64,000 bases of DNA, taken from positions 992,001-1,056,000 of the forward strand of contig OX442322.1 in NCBI GenBank assembly GCA_949358305.1, in the 5' to 3' direction. This DNA is from Strigamia acuminata (Eukaryota > Arthropoda > Chilopoda > Geophilomorpha > Linotaeniidae). The notes under the pieces are model-generated. The model saw only the letters and a program-made list of their open reading frames with translations, was not told the DNA's origin and did not search any database. Position numbers and translations under genes: made by a program. This document shows positions 50,089 through 61,191 of the stretch, in pieces (within the stretch, counting starts at the first letter, position 1; each line of letters opens with the position of its first letter).

Positions 50089-53000
50089 GTTAAAAAATTT
50101 ACTTTTTTTTAAATATGTTTGTAATTTTCCATTTGTTAAAAAATTAAAATTAATTTAATAAAAATTTTCCCTTGTTAGATGAATCTACATTTAACTCAAT
50201 AATTCAAATAACTCTAAATATAAATAATAAATTCAATAGAAACTTATGATTAGAACACTTAACAATAAGAAATGTCTTAGAGGAATGTCATTCTTTTTTT
50301 TATTACAGCAAACATTAATTTAGGTATTGAAATTACTCTTGGAGTTAATTTTAATTTTTAAAACCATTTATCTTACCGTAATGAACACAGTAAATTTTAA
50401 ATTTTTTATTTTACACACAAAACAGTATTTTTGTATACAAATTCTATATTTTCATCAAAAGCCAATTATTATCCACATTTTGATACATTAACTGCAATTT
50501 TGTGCACTCTACTCAAAATAGTGTTAAAAAAATGACAATTAGGCACCATTTACTCAGAATAGTCGGTATCGCCACTTTGGGTTGTAAATAAATGTACCAC
50601 ACAGCCAGCCATATCCCGGGGCTACCTTTATAAATGTAAAAATCAATTTTAAATTACGACAAGGGGCAAGGGGCGCCTGATTTTTAGCCAGGGCGCTGAA
50701 AAGTGTTAAGAGTACTCTGCATATCCATAGAAAATTGATCAATATTTGCCAGTTGCTTGGTGATAGAAGATGAAAATACTGTTCTTTTTCTTTGTTCGCA
50801 ACGGAAATGCAAGAATTTATTCCATCAATTTAAGAAATTCTAAATTTTTTTTTGCCTTTTTCCTAAAAATTGTGTTTAAAACGAACTTTCCAAGTGGGAA
50901 TATGTGTCAGTTGTTGCAATCTGTTCGGTGCAAAACCGGCGCGACCGTCGACGAGGGGCAAAGTGTTTAGTCAATTCGTCGACACCACGACGTTGACGTT
51001 GATCAGGATTCCGCACATCGTCCGGAAGAAGAGCATCTGCTCCCTGTTCGCTTACGTTGCGTGCATGCTGCGTGCATTCGGATCACTCCTTTTAGCGGCG
51101 CCCATTTTAGCAAAATTTTATTTTTTTAAGCTCATTTTAGCAATCTCATTTTAGCGAAAATGAGATGATTAAATCGCCGCAGCATAAAACTTATTTTAGC
51201 TAATGCCTTGTTTTACCTAAAATATTTTAAGTCAAACTCATTTCATCTCCTATTCAACTGTTTTACCGCAAGTGACCTAAAAGTTTTCAGCATTATGTTT
51301 CGACCACATCGTTTTAGCGCCGCCTCACTTTAGCGAATGCCTCGTTTTAGCGAATTTTTGGGCGCTAAAACGAGGTAGTCGCTAAAACGAGGCATTCGCT
51401 AAAGTCGCTAAAACAATGTGCACTCCGTGCATGACTTAGATTGTCAGTCGATGTAGTCCGCCATAACTTAGAACTAACAAATGAAATACAACAAACGAAT
51501 TACTCGATATCATTCGTTAGTTCTTTCTTTCTTTTTTTATTAAAATTGTTTTTCAGTCACCAGAGTGTGTCAGTGCAGACCAACCAGTGCAACAACGTGG
51601 TTTTACGTTTGGATCACGACAGAACGCATCATCAGCAATCTCTCCTGCTATCAGCTTATCAAAGAGACTTATGTGGTGGGTGTTGTTTGTGTTATATCGA
51701 TTCGAGTGAATAGAATTGCGGATCGTCTTGGTTTATGTTATTGAATTTAATCTCGTCATTTTTCAGAGCTCATACTTAAATTCAGAAGTTTCGGAATCGG
51801 GTATCAACTGACGGTGAGCTAGTCCTACGTCAGCATGCTGATCCATTCTCCCGGCACGGCGCCTTTGAAACAAAACTTAGGATGAAGTTGGAGTTGGAAC
51901 GTCTCTTCTTCATATCAGTCAGTTGGGAAACTCGAGCTAATAATATATCAAAAATTGAAAAATCTGCATGAATCAAGAAAAAATTTTTGTTCCATTCAGA
52001 TTTTTCTATATTTTTTTATTAATGTTATTATTTGCGAATGGTTGTTCCTGACACATCTGATATCGTTGCATATAAGTAGATTTGTGTCGATGAATTGGAT
52101 AAATCAGACTAAATATTTGATGATTCGCAGGAGTTTGATGAAGTGCGTGTCCAGTTTCTGAGCAATATTTACGATTACAAAGTGGAAGTTTTGGACTAAA
52201 ATGTAACTGAAAAACACCGAACCAAATGCAATTCGAGTTGCAAACCAGAACGCACAAGCCGAGCCACAGATTCACCCAAAAATCCCAAAAACTGAGTCAG
52301 CTGAAACGCTAACAAATATCTGAAAAACACCGAGCCAAATGCAATTCAAGTTGCAAACCAAATGTTTGTTGTTATCATTGTCACATATCATTCAACTCCC
52401 CATCGCGAAACTAGACTTTTAGAATTATTCCCATTTTTTTTGGGTGGCAACGTGAGTCTGTGGCTAGGCTTGTGCGTGCTGTCGTTGCTCGAAGTGGTGG
52501 AACTCGCGTGAGACGTGATGTGCGTCTGGTGGAAACGTCAGTGCAAAAGAAGAGAGTGGCGCACCCCCATTTCGGCTACAACGAAAACTTGGCGACTTGC
52601 CGATACATAACCTGTATTAGTCAAATCTCAGTCACGTTTAATGAATGCATTAAGAACGTTGATTGCCTTTTTGTAAAAGTGTAACCGAAATTCGTTTTCT
52701 TGTGTTTAGTTAGCTTGTAGGAAAAATAAAATGAGTGCAAATTGATTTTACTTGATTGAAATTTCGAACATTTTCAAGAAAAAGAGCATTGCCTGCCTAT
52801 TGGCTTAGGTTGCTGCATCTAATCAGTCGTTGCTGTCTTATTTTATTGGCGACCAATTTATGTTTATTTCAGGCAGGACAGCCACGACTCGGTGGCAAGC
52901 AGTCATTGACATGGCCGTCAATCACGGTTTACAGCAACGTCGTTCTGCAATCGGAGCTCAAAATCAGAGACAAAGTACCCGGCTTGTCAATTTAAGTTCC

Positions 53001-53806
53001 CTGGATTGCAAGCATCAAAATTGAGTTGAATTGAATTGAATTTGACAAGGTAGGGAAGACGCAATCAATTGCTTGCCAGAGAAGACTGGCTTAAAGGATG
53101 CGCCTTCATACACGAATCGTTCAACCTTTCGTTAGAAAGAATGTTGTGTATGGTGTTGTCGTTTCTTTTTGATCCAAATATTGATGGAAAGTTGCTGGCA
53201 TTTGTTAAAATTCATAAAAAAGGCTAATATTTGCTGAAATTAATGAAAAAAGCTGGTATTTGCCAAATTTTATTAAAACTTTTCCACAATTCATAAAAGA
53301 AATAAGCTGTATTTGTAAAAATTCATTTTAAAATATTGCTTGTGCGGGAAATTTAAAGGTTCACATTCCAGTAGATGGGAAAAAGTCAAGCACATGTATC
53401 CTTGAAATTAATACCGCAAAATATAATATACAGATTTAATAAATAAATAAATATAATAACAAGTAAGCTGATAGAATTATACACGCTGTAGTTCCCAGTA
53501 CCGCGTGGTGGCAAATGACAGAACTAGAAGAATTATGAGCCCAATTGTTCTAGGCTATTTCGTATGGCCGCTTCAACACCTGTTCGGTCCGTACAACTCC
53601 CCTTTTAACTTTAGGCTCTAAAATTAAAATTCCGAATTAAAATTCCGAATAAAGACAATTCTCTTTATCATTTTGTGAATTTACAAAAACAATTATATTA
53701 AGTACTCCCTTTTACTATTTTATTACAAATGATAATACTCAAAAATTCAACCAATTAAAGTACAATCTCTAAATAAAGAGAAAAAAAATTTCAAATAAAC
53801 CAAATC
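50089..53806. other. 3.7 kb without a confident gene
   Basis: Short exon-like pieces occur at about 50880-51090 and 51590-51710 and near 52460-52560, but none matches a family. 51087-51413 is a cluster of TTTTAGCG words with an inverted pair (CTTTAGCGAATGCCTCGTTT at about 51332 against its complement at about 51388). 53180-53330 has diverged repeats of a TGCTGAAATTAATGAAAAAA type. Confidence 0.4.
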
Positions 53807-55195
53807 TTAAATCTCTGCAAACGGCTCGAAACGTGCATGGTGCATCTCATAAACTATTCGTGTTAGCAACTCTGCTCCTTCCGCAAGCTTTATCAGGTTA
53901 CGATCCACCATGTAGCGTCTTGCAAAGTGGAGGATCATCAGGCCGCAAGAATCTCCAGCCAGTTGGGCTGCTTGGGGTGGTTCCCACGGTTCGTAAGTCG
54001 GAATTGGAATACCTATAACAATCAAGTTGAATTTTATTTTTCTCCACCATTGTTCATGAGCATTATTCAGCTTCCCTGATGAATCATAGAATCCTACTTC
54101 CGGTGGTGATTGAGTTTTATCCAACACATAAATGATCCAACTCTCAGGTGCCGGTATCGGGAAGAACCAGATCTTGTGTTCTTTCCGTGGTTGATCAACC
54201 TGATCGCGGTACCACCGCCAAGTGTCAGGTCCTCTCTCACTTTTCATTAGCATTTGAACCGTTGCCGTCGGGAATGCGTATGCCAAGGGGTAGCGCTCTT
54301 GTAACATCCCCAAATAGAGATCGACGACCGTGTCATGAACCCAAGAGATAGTTCCAGGGATCAAAGCACCCAGAGCTATCATTTCACGAGCTCGGACCAC
54401 CATTTGTGGTCGTACTTTCGATTGATAGAGTATTTTCTCTGGGCTACACTGGATGAAGGTTGGCCAAAGTGAAAATGTACCCTCCATCTTTTCAGGAGAA
54501 ATTTTCACCTCATAATCCGTTGGTGGTGGCGGGAGGTTGATCCTCGGGTCGTATCGACTTGTACGCTGTCCTAAGAGTTTAGCTCTGGCCACTCTGTTCT
54601 TGATTTTGGCCTCCTCGAAAATGAGATGCTGTGCCTCAGCTTTATATGCTTCAAAGATCGGGCGTCCCTCCGGTCCTTTTGGTTTCAGCGGAACCACTGC
54701 TGCCGCCAGGTTTTTCAGCTCATTGGTAATTTCCTGAAGGCAACGGCGGTTTCGCTGAACCGACTTCCTTGCTTTTTGTTTAACATTTCTGAGACCTTTT
54801 TTCGTCATCTTAGCTTTTTCGATTGCTTCTTGCTGTCGTCTGAGCTTTCGATTGCGTTTACGGCGCTCTTGTCGATTCAGCTTTCCGACCAACTTCGGAT
54901 CATCTGGGTCCAAAAGCTTTGGCTGCTGTTGTTGCAGTCGTTCGTGTCGTTTCGTAAATGGATGGTCAATGATTACAATGTCGTCCAGTTTGATCGGCTG
55001 GCTTGGCCCTGCTGGTGGATCGGCTGGATTTATCGTATGATCATACCAGTCATACATCGCCATTGGATAGATTGTATCCTTCGACAATATCTCGGGCTGG
55101 ACAGGTTGAATGACTTCGATTATCTCCTCATCCTCTTCACTTGAATGCACATTCATGTGCTTGAACTTGTCCGCCATGTTTTTATAAGGTAACAC
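53807..55195 (-). CDS. Ulp1/C48-like protease relative, 462 aa, probably inactive
   Basis: The frame is intact. An acidic N-terminus (SSEEDEEIIEV) precedes a basic helical segment (about residues 105-165, RQERRKRNRKLRRQQ) and a C-terminal domain built like SUMO-type C48 peptidases: a PAPESWIIYVLD strand (about 350-361), FYDSSGK (about 370) and GDSCGLMILHF (about 415-425). Where active enzymes have His before the Trp, this protein has Ser; the Asp and Cys positions are kept. So it may be a non-catalytic binding domain. The composition is richer in GC than its surroundings, and there are no introns, which suggests a mobile-element gene. The in-frame ATG at 55177 is an alternative start. Confidence 0.6.
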   Translation of the reverse strand: MLPYKNMADKFKHMNVHSSEEDEEIIEVIQPVQPEILSKDTIYPMAMYDWYDHTINPADPPAGPSQPIKLDDIVIIDHPFTKRHERLQQQQPKLLDPDDPKLVGKLNRQERRKRNRKLRRQQEAIEKAKMTKKGLRNVKQKARKSVQRNRRCLQEITNELKNLAAAVVPLKPKGPEGRPIFEAYKAEAQHLIFEEAKIKNRVARAKLLGQRTSRYDPRINLPPPPTDYEVKISPEKMEGTFSLWPTFIQCSPEKILYQSKVRPQMVVRAREMIALGALIPGTISWVHDTVVDLYLGMLQERYPLAYAFPTATVQMLMKSERGPDTWRWYRDQVDQPRKEHKIWFFPIPAPESWIIYVLDKTQSPPEVGFYDSSGKLNNAHEQWWRKIKFNLIVIGIPIPTYEPWEPPQAAQLAGDSCGLMILHFARRYMVDRNLIKLAEGAELLTRIVYEMHHARFEPFAEI

Positions 55196-55373
55196 TATTT
55201 AGTGCACACACTAACTCAATCACTTTACCGAACCTATTTCCCTGAAAAAAAAAAGAAAAAATTTTTAAATTTTAAATAATTAATTTAGAACATTTATGTT
55301 TGAAATACTCTCTCTAAAAAATTTCATTTCAATAATTTTCAATTATTTACAAACCAACACTTATTAATATTCA
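55196..55373. other. AT-rich leader upstream of the Ulp1-like gene
   Basis: It probably contains the promoter for the minus-strand gene. No motif is decisive. Confidence 0.3.
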
Positions 55374-55527
55374 AAAAGATTTATTTCTCTTGTTATAGAA
55401 TTTTTTATAAAAAAGATTTATTTCTCTTGTTATAGAATTTTTTATAAAAAAAGTTTTATTTCTCTTGTTATAGAATTTTTTATAAAAAAAGATTTATTTC
55501 TCTTGTTATAGAATTTTTTATAAAAAT
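55374..55527 (+). repeat. 37-39-bp tandem repeat, 4 copies
   Basis: The unit is AAAAAGATTTATTTCTCTTG plus TTATAGAATTTTTTAT. Confidence 0.92.
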
Positions 55528-55589
55528 CAAAACTTAAAGCTATCATGAACTGGTTGTTTGGATATTTTAAACCGCGTTTGAAAGACGCG

Positions 55590-56521
55590 CCAGTACGATT
55601 CTAGGAGAGCCTGGTCCCAAATAAGAGCCCGGGCAACGACAAGCAGCCTGGAGGGTGGCGGCAAGCTTGTCCTCTTACTCGATCATTTATACAAATTTAA
55701 GCCGGGTCTGTTGGAACTATAAAATGGAAGAGAATGATGCACACGCGCGGACTTAACAACGCTAGCGTGGCCTATACTAAGTTTGGTTGGGGCCCCTAAT
55801 GGCGGAGCGACCAAACCGAGCAACCGCGCGCTAATCGCGCACAAAAGACAAAATAACAACTCGTCAGCTAATCGAATCTAATTTCTAATCCTTCGGCGTG
55901 TATCAGCGGCATATAAAACATAACAACAAAAGGTCAACGAAAGGAAAGGAATTCGAAGATGACACGCGGAGTTAAACACGCGATATGACCATGAATATAC
56001 TCAACATGCATAAATCAATGGCATGGAGTCAATACTGTGAGCAAACACAGGAGAAAAGATGCCAAATGCTGCGGCCAGTTAAGGCTCTTACCAAGCTCAT
56101 GGTCTTGTACCTTCTGATTGAATCTGGCTTGAAAACGCTCAGAAGTGAACTTGGGCCAGATCCAATACAGAATCCGAGGTAAGCCAATGAGCAGAGCCAA
56201 TCAGACGCGTACGTGATTAATCATCACGATGACTAAGCGCGTGTGACTCAAACATTCAAATTAGGATGGATAAACTAAATGAAATCAAGAGGGGTAACAG
56301 TGGGAAATACACAACTTAGACTAGTCTGATGTGGCTGAATTGAGCCACACCAGACCAAATCAAGGGATGAAAATGAATACAAAATGAGGTGAAAAGGTAG
56401 GCAAACTCAAATATTAGGTTTAAGGATTTATTAGGAGTTTAAACAAAACAATGGTTAGGAACACTCGGAAAACACAACAATTGGTTAGGGTTACATTACG
56501 CGTTAATGCCGGGCCGTGACA
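55590..56521 (-). repeat. Possible 3' LTR of an LTR element, minus strand
   Basis: Read on the minus strand it begins TGTCACGGCCCGG, the same opening as the candidate solo LTR at 13069. A purine-rich GAGGGGTG lies directly before it, like a polypurine tract. The far end is not defined, and no second copy is in the window. If real, the 57038-58870 ORF would lie inside the element as its gag-position gene. Confidence 0.25.
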
Positions 56522-57037
56522 CACCCCTCGGACGAGAGTGTTTTTATTCTCGAAACAAATCTGAAAAGTAAAGAAAATAAAAAGCGATACAAAATCAAAA
56601 ATCAGATGACACTGGGAATGATTGAAATAAAACTACAATTGTGAGGCGCGGAACTTACGCGTGGACTCAACAACACAAGCGGGCGTTAAACGCCAAAACT
56701 TAAACAAATCAAACTTACTAGCGTTAAGCGCCAGGCACTAGGAATACACTAGATAAAGAACAATAAAGCTTAAAGTTGCGAAAAATAACAAAAACAATTA
56801 TGGTGAGGCATATAAACGCGTGGACTAAACAACACGAGCGTTCAACCAAACCTCCCATGACACAAATATACGCGACTAGAAACACTAATAAAATAATCAC
56901 AAATCAAGATAATGTCCAATAGCACTGGTATTGTTCAACAAAAAGTCCGCATCAGACACCAGACTTTGTGGAAGATTACGCGGAGAAAAAGTCACGTTCG
57001 GGTAACATTGTCACTTTGAAATAGGAAGACACGCGCA
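56522..57037. other. Non-coding, with a recurring GC-rich motif
   Basis: Variants of CGCGTGGACTAAACAACACG occur near 55741, 56657 and 56817, with a related string near 55965, all in the same orientation. No gene. Confidence 0.4.
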
Positions 57038-58870
57038 CTAGAACTCATAGCCCGTCATGGCCGTTACGAGTTCCTTCATGAGGGTGATGGCGCGGTAGGT
57101 AATGACATCGCCCAATTGTTGTTCATTGCGCGGACGAAACTCGGTCAAAGTGTTGGCGAGCAACTGCTGGAGGACTCGGACGTGATCTTCCTCCAACAAG
57201 TGGACCAAAGCGGCTATACTTTCAGATAGGCCCAACTCTCTCTTAAGGATGAGATAGAAAAATTCCTTCCATCGCGTGCCATCCGCATCCAGGTACGTGT
57301 CCGTTCTCCAACGCGACGGTGGCTCCCATTCGAGCGTGCCCATCGGAAAGATGTCATCGAAGGTTGCACGCGCCATAATGGTCTCGAAATACAGCTGGAG
57401 TTCGCGACACGAAACAAAGTCACGCTTGCGATGCTGATCGCTCACCAACTTCTGGATCGCGATGACAAAGTCCTCAGGCTGGGTTGCAAAGGGCAGGTCG
57501 CGCTGAACCTGGCGTCCGGTAAAGATTGGAAGGAGTGGGCGGCGGGGGCACGACTCAGCCTCCTCATCATCACTCGAATCCGACAAAAACTCGACTCCTC
57601 GACCAGCATCGGTCAGGTGTACGCGCAAATTGGGAAGCTCACCGACGTAGTCCATCAACTGCTCCAACTGGGCGGGGATCAAACGAGGAATCATCCCTCC
57701 TGGGAACGCGGCTGCACGGCGACGCGTGGCTTCATCGTGGCATCGGATCAGCCACTCCATATCGGACTCAGCCCAGTCACGCTTAAGATCGACGCCAAAA
57801 GGAGTTACCATCTCGTCCATTTCACACTGGGATTGCCCGACCGGCAATAACGCAGTGGACAAAACCGCTTCATCAATTGGCGGCGGTACTTCATCTATTT
57901 CCGGTAAAACTTCGGAAATCTCGACTCGTGATGAGGACGCTTCTGGCACGGGCTGTAACGTGGGCACCGGCCGACACTGGGGGATCATCACCCCCGACGC
58001 GACATTCAGAAAACGCGACGACTCTCGGACACTCTCGATCTCCTCAAGCATCGAACTCTGGGCAGCATGCATAAGGGAATCATCCTGCAAACGAGAAATA
58101 TCACGTAATAAATGAGCATTACGCTCAGCAATTAGTCTCAAGCGTTGATGCTCCTCAGCCGTTCGCGCAGCACTGACAACCACAGCAGCTTGCGGGTTAT
58201 CTCGTCTCTGGCGCGCCTGAGAATGAAGGCGCGAAGTAATCGGCGGTGGGTTGCGCGGCTGTCCTCGGACCATCGGTGCCCATTGACGAAAAAAGGACGG
58301 AAGCTCAGGCGTAACGGTCCCAGGCGCCATGATGAGGCATCCAATCAGCGGGTATTGCCAATTATGCGGTCGGATGTTCTCGGCGGCAGCCATTTGGATG
58401 GTATTCCGCCAGTAGGCCTCATGTTGGATCGCGAATCTATTGCAATCCGATGCGGACCCAAGTAACGGCTGGAAACGGGCAGGCAGAATGTAAGAAGAAA
58501 TATCTCTGCCGTCGGCCACTAATCGGCCCAAACACAGGGCTTGTACGCGGCGCATCCAGATCTTAAACTGGGCTCTGCGCAGGTTCCCGAAACCTTCGCA
58601 CACGAAACATTCATCTCGGCCTTGATGAAGATGGCCCCAGCCCAAACACACCGGGCAAAGTTCGCAATTTGGGTAGGCCCGGCACATCGGGTGGTCCGGG
58701 TGATAATTCGGCATCAGGATGGGTCCAGTTTCAAATAGTCGCGGCACCGGGTAAGGGCAGACATAACGTTCACGCGCCTGTCGTTGCCGACGCGTCACAA
58801 CATTAGTCTTGTTCTTGCCGTTTTTCCCTCCTCGCCACGGCGGTCGTACTCCGTTGCCTCGTCCGGTCAT
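57038..58870 (-). CDS. Unknown protein with a DnaJ-type zinc module, 610 aa
   Basis: The frame is intact from ATG 58870. The N-terminus is Arg/Gly-rich. Cys63, Cys69 and then CPVCLGWG (72-79) and CFVCEGFG (88-95) give a CxxCxGxG pair, as in one zinc-binding half of the DnaJ Cys-rich domain. Residues about 230-280 are helical and charged, about 290-350 Pro/Ser-rich, and the C-terminal 190 residues form a mixed helical domain without recognised homology. The Arg-rich, zinc-binding, intronless architecture and the nearby LTR-like sequence fit a Gag-type or accessory protein of a mobile element. No reverse transcriptase or transposase is present. Confidence 0.6.
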   Translation of the reverse strand: MTGRGNGVRPPWRGGKNGKNKTNVVTRRQRQARERYVCPYPVPRLFETGPILMPNYHPDHPMCRAYPNCELCPVCLGWGHLHQGRDECFVCEGFGNLRRAQFKIWMRRVQALCLGRLVADGRDISSYILPARFQPLLGSASDCNRFAIQHEAYWRNTIQMAAAENIRPHNWQYPLIGCLIMAPGTVTPELPSFFRQWAPMVRGQPRNPPPITSRLHSQARQRRDNPQAAVVVSAARTAEEHQRLRLIAERNAHLLRDISRLQDDSLMHAAQSSMLEEIESVRESSRFLNVASGVMIPQCRPVPTLQPVPEASSSRVEISEVLPEIDEVPPPIDEAVLSTALLPVGQSQCEMDEMVTPFGVDLKRDWAESDMEWLIRCHDEATRRRAAAFPGGMIPRLIPAQLEQLMDYVGELPNLRVHLTDAGRGVEFLSDSSDDEEAESCPRRPLLPIFTGRQVQRDLPFATQPEDFVIAIQKLVSDQHRKRDFVSCRELQLYFETIMARATFDDIFPMGTLEWEPPSRWRTDTYLDADGTRWKEFFYLILKRELGLSESIAALVHLLEEDHVRVLQQLLANTLTEFRPRNEQQLGDVITYRAITLMKELVTAMTGYEF

Positions 58871-58987
58871 GGTGGTCGAGATTCACTACTAAGTTCAGTC
58901 ACAAAAGAAAAAATCAAAAAATTGAACAAAAACAACAAAAAACACCACTCGAGCAAGAGCAAATAAATATAGCAATAAAAACATGGG

Positions 58988-59245
58988 CTAATAACGCGGA
59001 TTATAAAAAATTACTCGATAAAGTTCACGTAACAATTCATAGCTTGACCAAAAAAGATATTCACAGTTAAAAATAACAGCAGTGATGAATATTGCAAAGC
59101 AAATCACGTGAAATGGAATAACAATCAAAATCAGCGAGATACAAACGCGCAATAGCCCAAAACAAAAATACATAATTTGGGAAAAAATATTAATTAACGC
59201 ATCTAACAACAGCACAAAATCCTCGCAAAGATGTACAAAATTCAT
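58988..59245 (-). CDS. Small membrane protein, 85 aa (tentative)
   Basis: The frame runs from ATG to a stop with two or three hydrophobic helices (about residues 8-30, 30-55 and 50-65). It is upstream of, and co-oriented with, the 610-aa ORF. Nothing else supports it, and AT-rich DNA can produce hydrophobic frames by chance. Confidence 0.3.
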   Translation of the reverse strand: MNFVHLCEDFVLLLDALINIFSQIMYFCFGLLRVCISLILIVIPFHVICFAIFITAVIFNCEYLFWSSYELLRELYRVIFYNPRY

Positions 59246-59598
59246 CGTAACAATGGTGGTAAATTAGAAAGCAAACGCGAATAGGAAATAACCATCGCGT
59301 GCAAACTTATCACTTTGAAATAAACAAGCTCAAAAATTTAGCTAAGTCCATCTATGCACATACGGGTATTCGCAAAAGATGGCGGACATCACGTGACTCC
59401 AAGGAAAATTCCAGGAGCATGGCGACGCCATCTTGCTTTTCGCAAAGTGAAACTAATCAAAAATACAAAATTTCGCCAACAATTAAATATACTCTAACAA
59501 GTAGCGGCGAAGCTTACTACACAATATTAACGCGTTACACCGACGGAAAAATAACAAAAAGAAACTTCCAACACGTCGGTTCGCGTACGGGGCAATTC
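59246..59598. other. Spacer before Copia 2
   Basis: Contains an imperfect palindrome around 59380-59435 (AAGATGGCGG and GACGCCATCTTG). The 120-codon plus-strand frame has no domain. Confidence 0.35.
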
Positions 59599-59877
59599 TG
59601 TTGGCTTTTGTTCTCCGAGATTTGTGATATGCAATTGATTATTGATGTTACACATGTTTGATTTGTAATTATTTATGATTTTATAGTTTATTATCATGTA
59701 AACATTGATGTATCAATTGGGTTACCGTAGTTGGAGTTGTTTTTTAACTGCTTAGCAACTGTTGTTATTACTTGTTCTCTTGTTGTTGATTGTTCTCATG
59801 CTTGCATGAGATGATTAAATCTTGTTCTTTTACTCACTTTTGGCCTGGAATTTGTTCATCAATCCATACTTTCAACA
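59599..59877 (+). repeat. Copia 2 left LTR (inferred)
   Basis: It starts TGTTGGCTTTTG and ends TTTCAACA, immediately followed by the primer site. The matching right LTR is outside the window, so the left boundary rests on the TGTTGG...CAACA form shared with Copia 1. Confidence 0.6.
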
Positions 59878-59889
59878 TGGTAGCAGAGG
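59878..59889 (+). promoter_or_regulatory. Copia 2 primer-binding site
   Basis: TGGTAGCAGAGG directly after the LTR is nearly the same as in Copia 1 (TGGTAGCAGAGA). Confidence 0.75.
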
Positions 59890-61191
59890 ATTAGAGTTCA
59901 TTCCATCACTGTGAGTTGTTCATGTTGAATTTTGGCCAAGTTTTTGTCAAAATTCCATGAATTTTCGTTCATCTTATCCTGCTGATCGATTACTCGCTCC
60001 TGGCAAAATGGCCGACCTCGTTTCTTCATGCCTGCTCACCCGACGATTTTGATGCTTTTTCTGCAATTTGCAACGGATTTGAACGCTGCAAATTTTCGTG
60101 GGTACTGTCCTGAGCTTGTAGAAGGATCGTGGGTACTTTTCCTGATGGATTTTTGTGAATTTTCGCCGATGATCGCCGCAGATTCGCCCGATCGCGATGC
60201 ACCAAATTCCGAGTGATTTTCGCCGACGATTTTCGCGTATTTCATCGAGTTTTTGACTGTGCCATCCAGTATCTGCTTGTGTTTAGCAGTGTACGTGTTA
60301 TACACACGATTGTGAGTACTTTTCATCATGTTTTCCACGTTTTTCGGGCCGATTTTCGTTATTTTTGCGCCATATACCCGTGCGCTTCACGAGGATCTTC
60401 TCGCCGAATTTTAACGTGCTTTTCATCGAATTTAGTGCTTTTTCGTCGATACTGTGTTGTGCCAGGGATTACTGGATTATTCCACTTGTTTCTACAAGTG
60501 TTGTGAGTACTTTGGGATTTGTTTCAAATTTTTTTTGTGTCCGTTACGTCGATTACGAACACGAGAGCAGCAGACGCATTTTGTGACTGTTTTTTCAAGA
60601 TTGTCGTCGATTTTCGAAGATCTTTGAAGATTTTAAACATTGAATTGAATTCTCATGTACTTTTTCGTGTTTATTTTTGCAGATTTCGTCAGGTTACGTC
60701 GATTTTTGCGTGGATTTCCGTGTGAAATCAGACACGAAGTGGCAGAAGTTTGCCAACCAATTTGCAGAGATTTTCAAGAAGTTTTGATCGAGTTTTCCAA
60801 GAGATTCTACCAGATTCTCCTCATTTTTTTTCATGAAACTTTGTTAAATATTAAGTTTCGTGAAACTTTGTATAAGATTAAGGTTTTTGGTAGGGACCTG
60901 GTGTAGGATCCTGGATTTGTATTTGTTAGTGGATTTAATTGCCCTAACAGATACAAATCTTTGCCTCGGTCATTGCACTTTGACCGTTGTATTAATTTGC
61001 CGTGCCCGACAGTGGAGTATCCGGGGGCCATAGGGCCATTATTTCCCGACAACTCCTAAACGGCCACTGTTTAGTTGGGTTGGCTAGCAACCTGAATAGT
61101 CCAATTCTGGTTTTCCGCCTCGAACAACGATACCGCGCGTTCTCCTGTCACCTCGACCAAACTTTTCGCAGAACCGCTCACTTATATCGTC
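59890..61191 (+). other. Copia 2 long untranslated leader
   Basis: About 1.3 kb separates the primer site from the Gag ATG, against about 140 bases in Copia 1. It is rich in TTTTCG and CGATTTT words and has only short frames. It may hold packaging or translation signals, or a further insertion. Confidence 0.5.
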
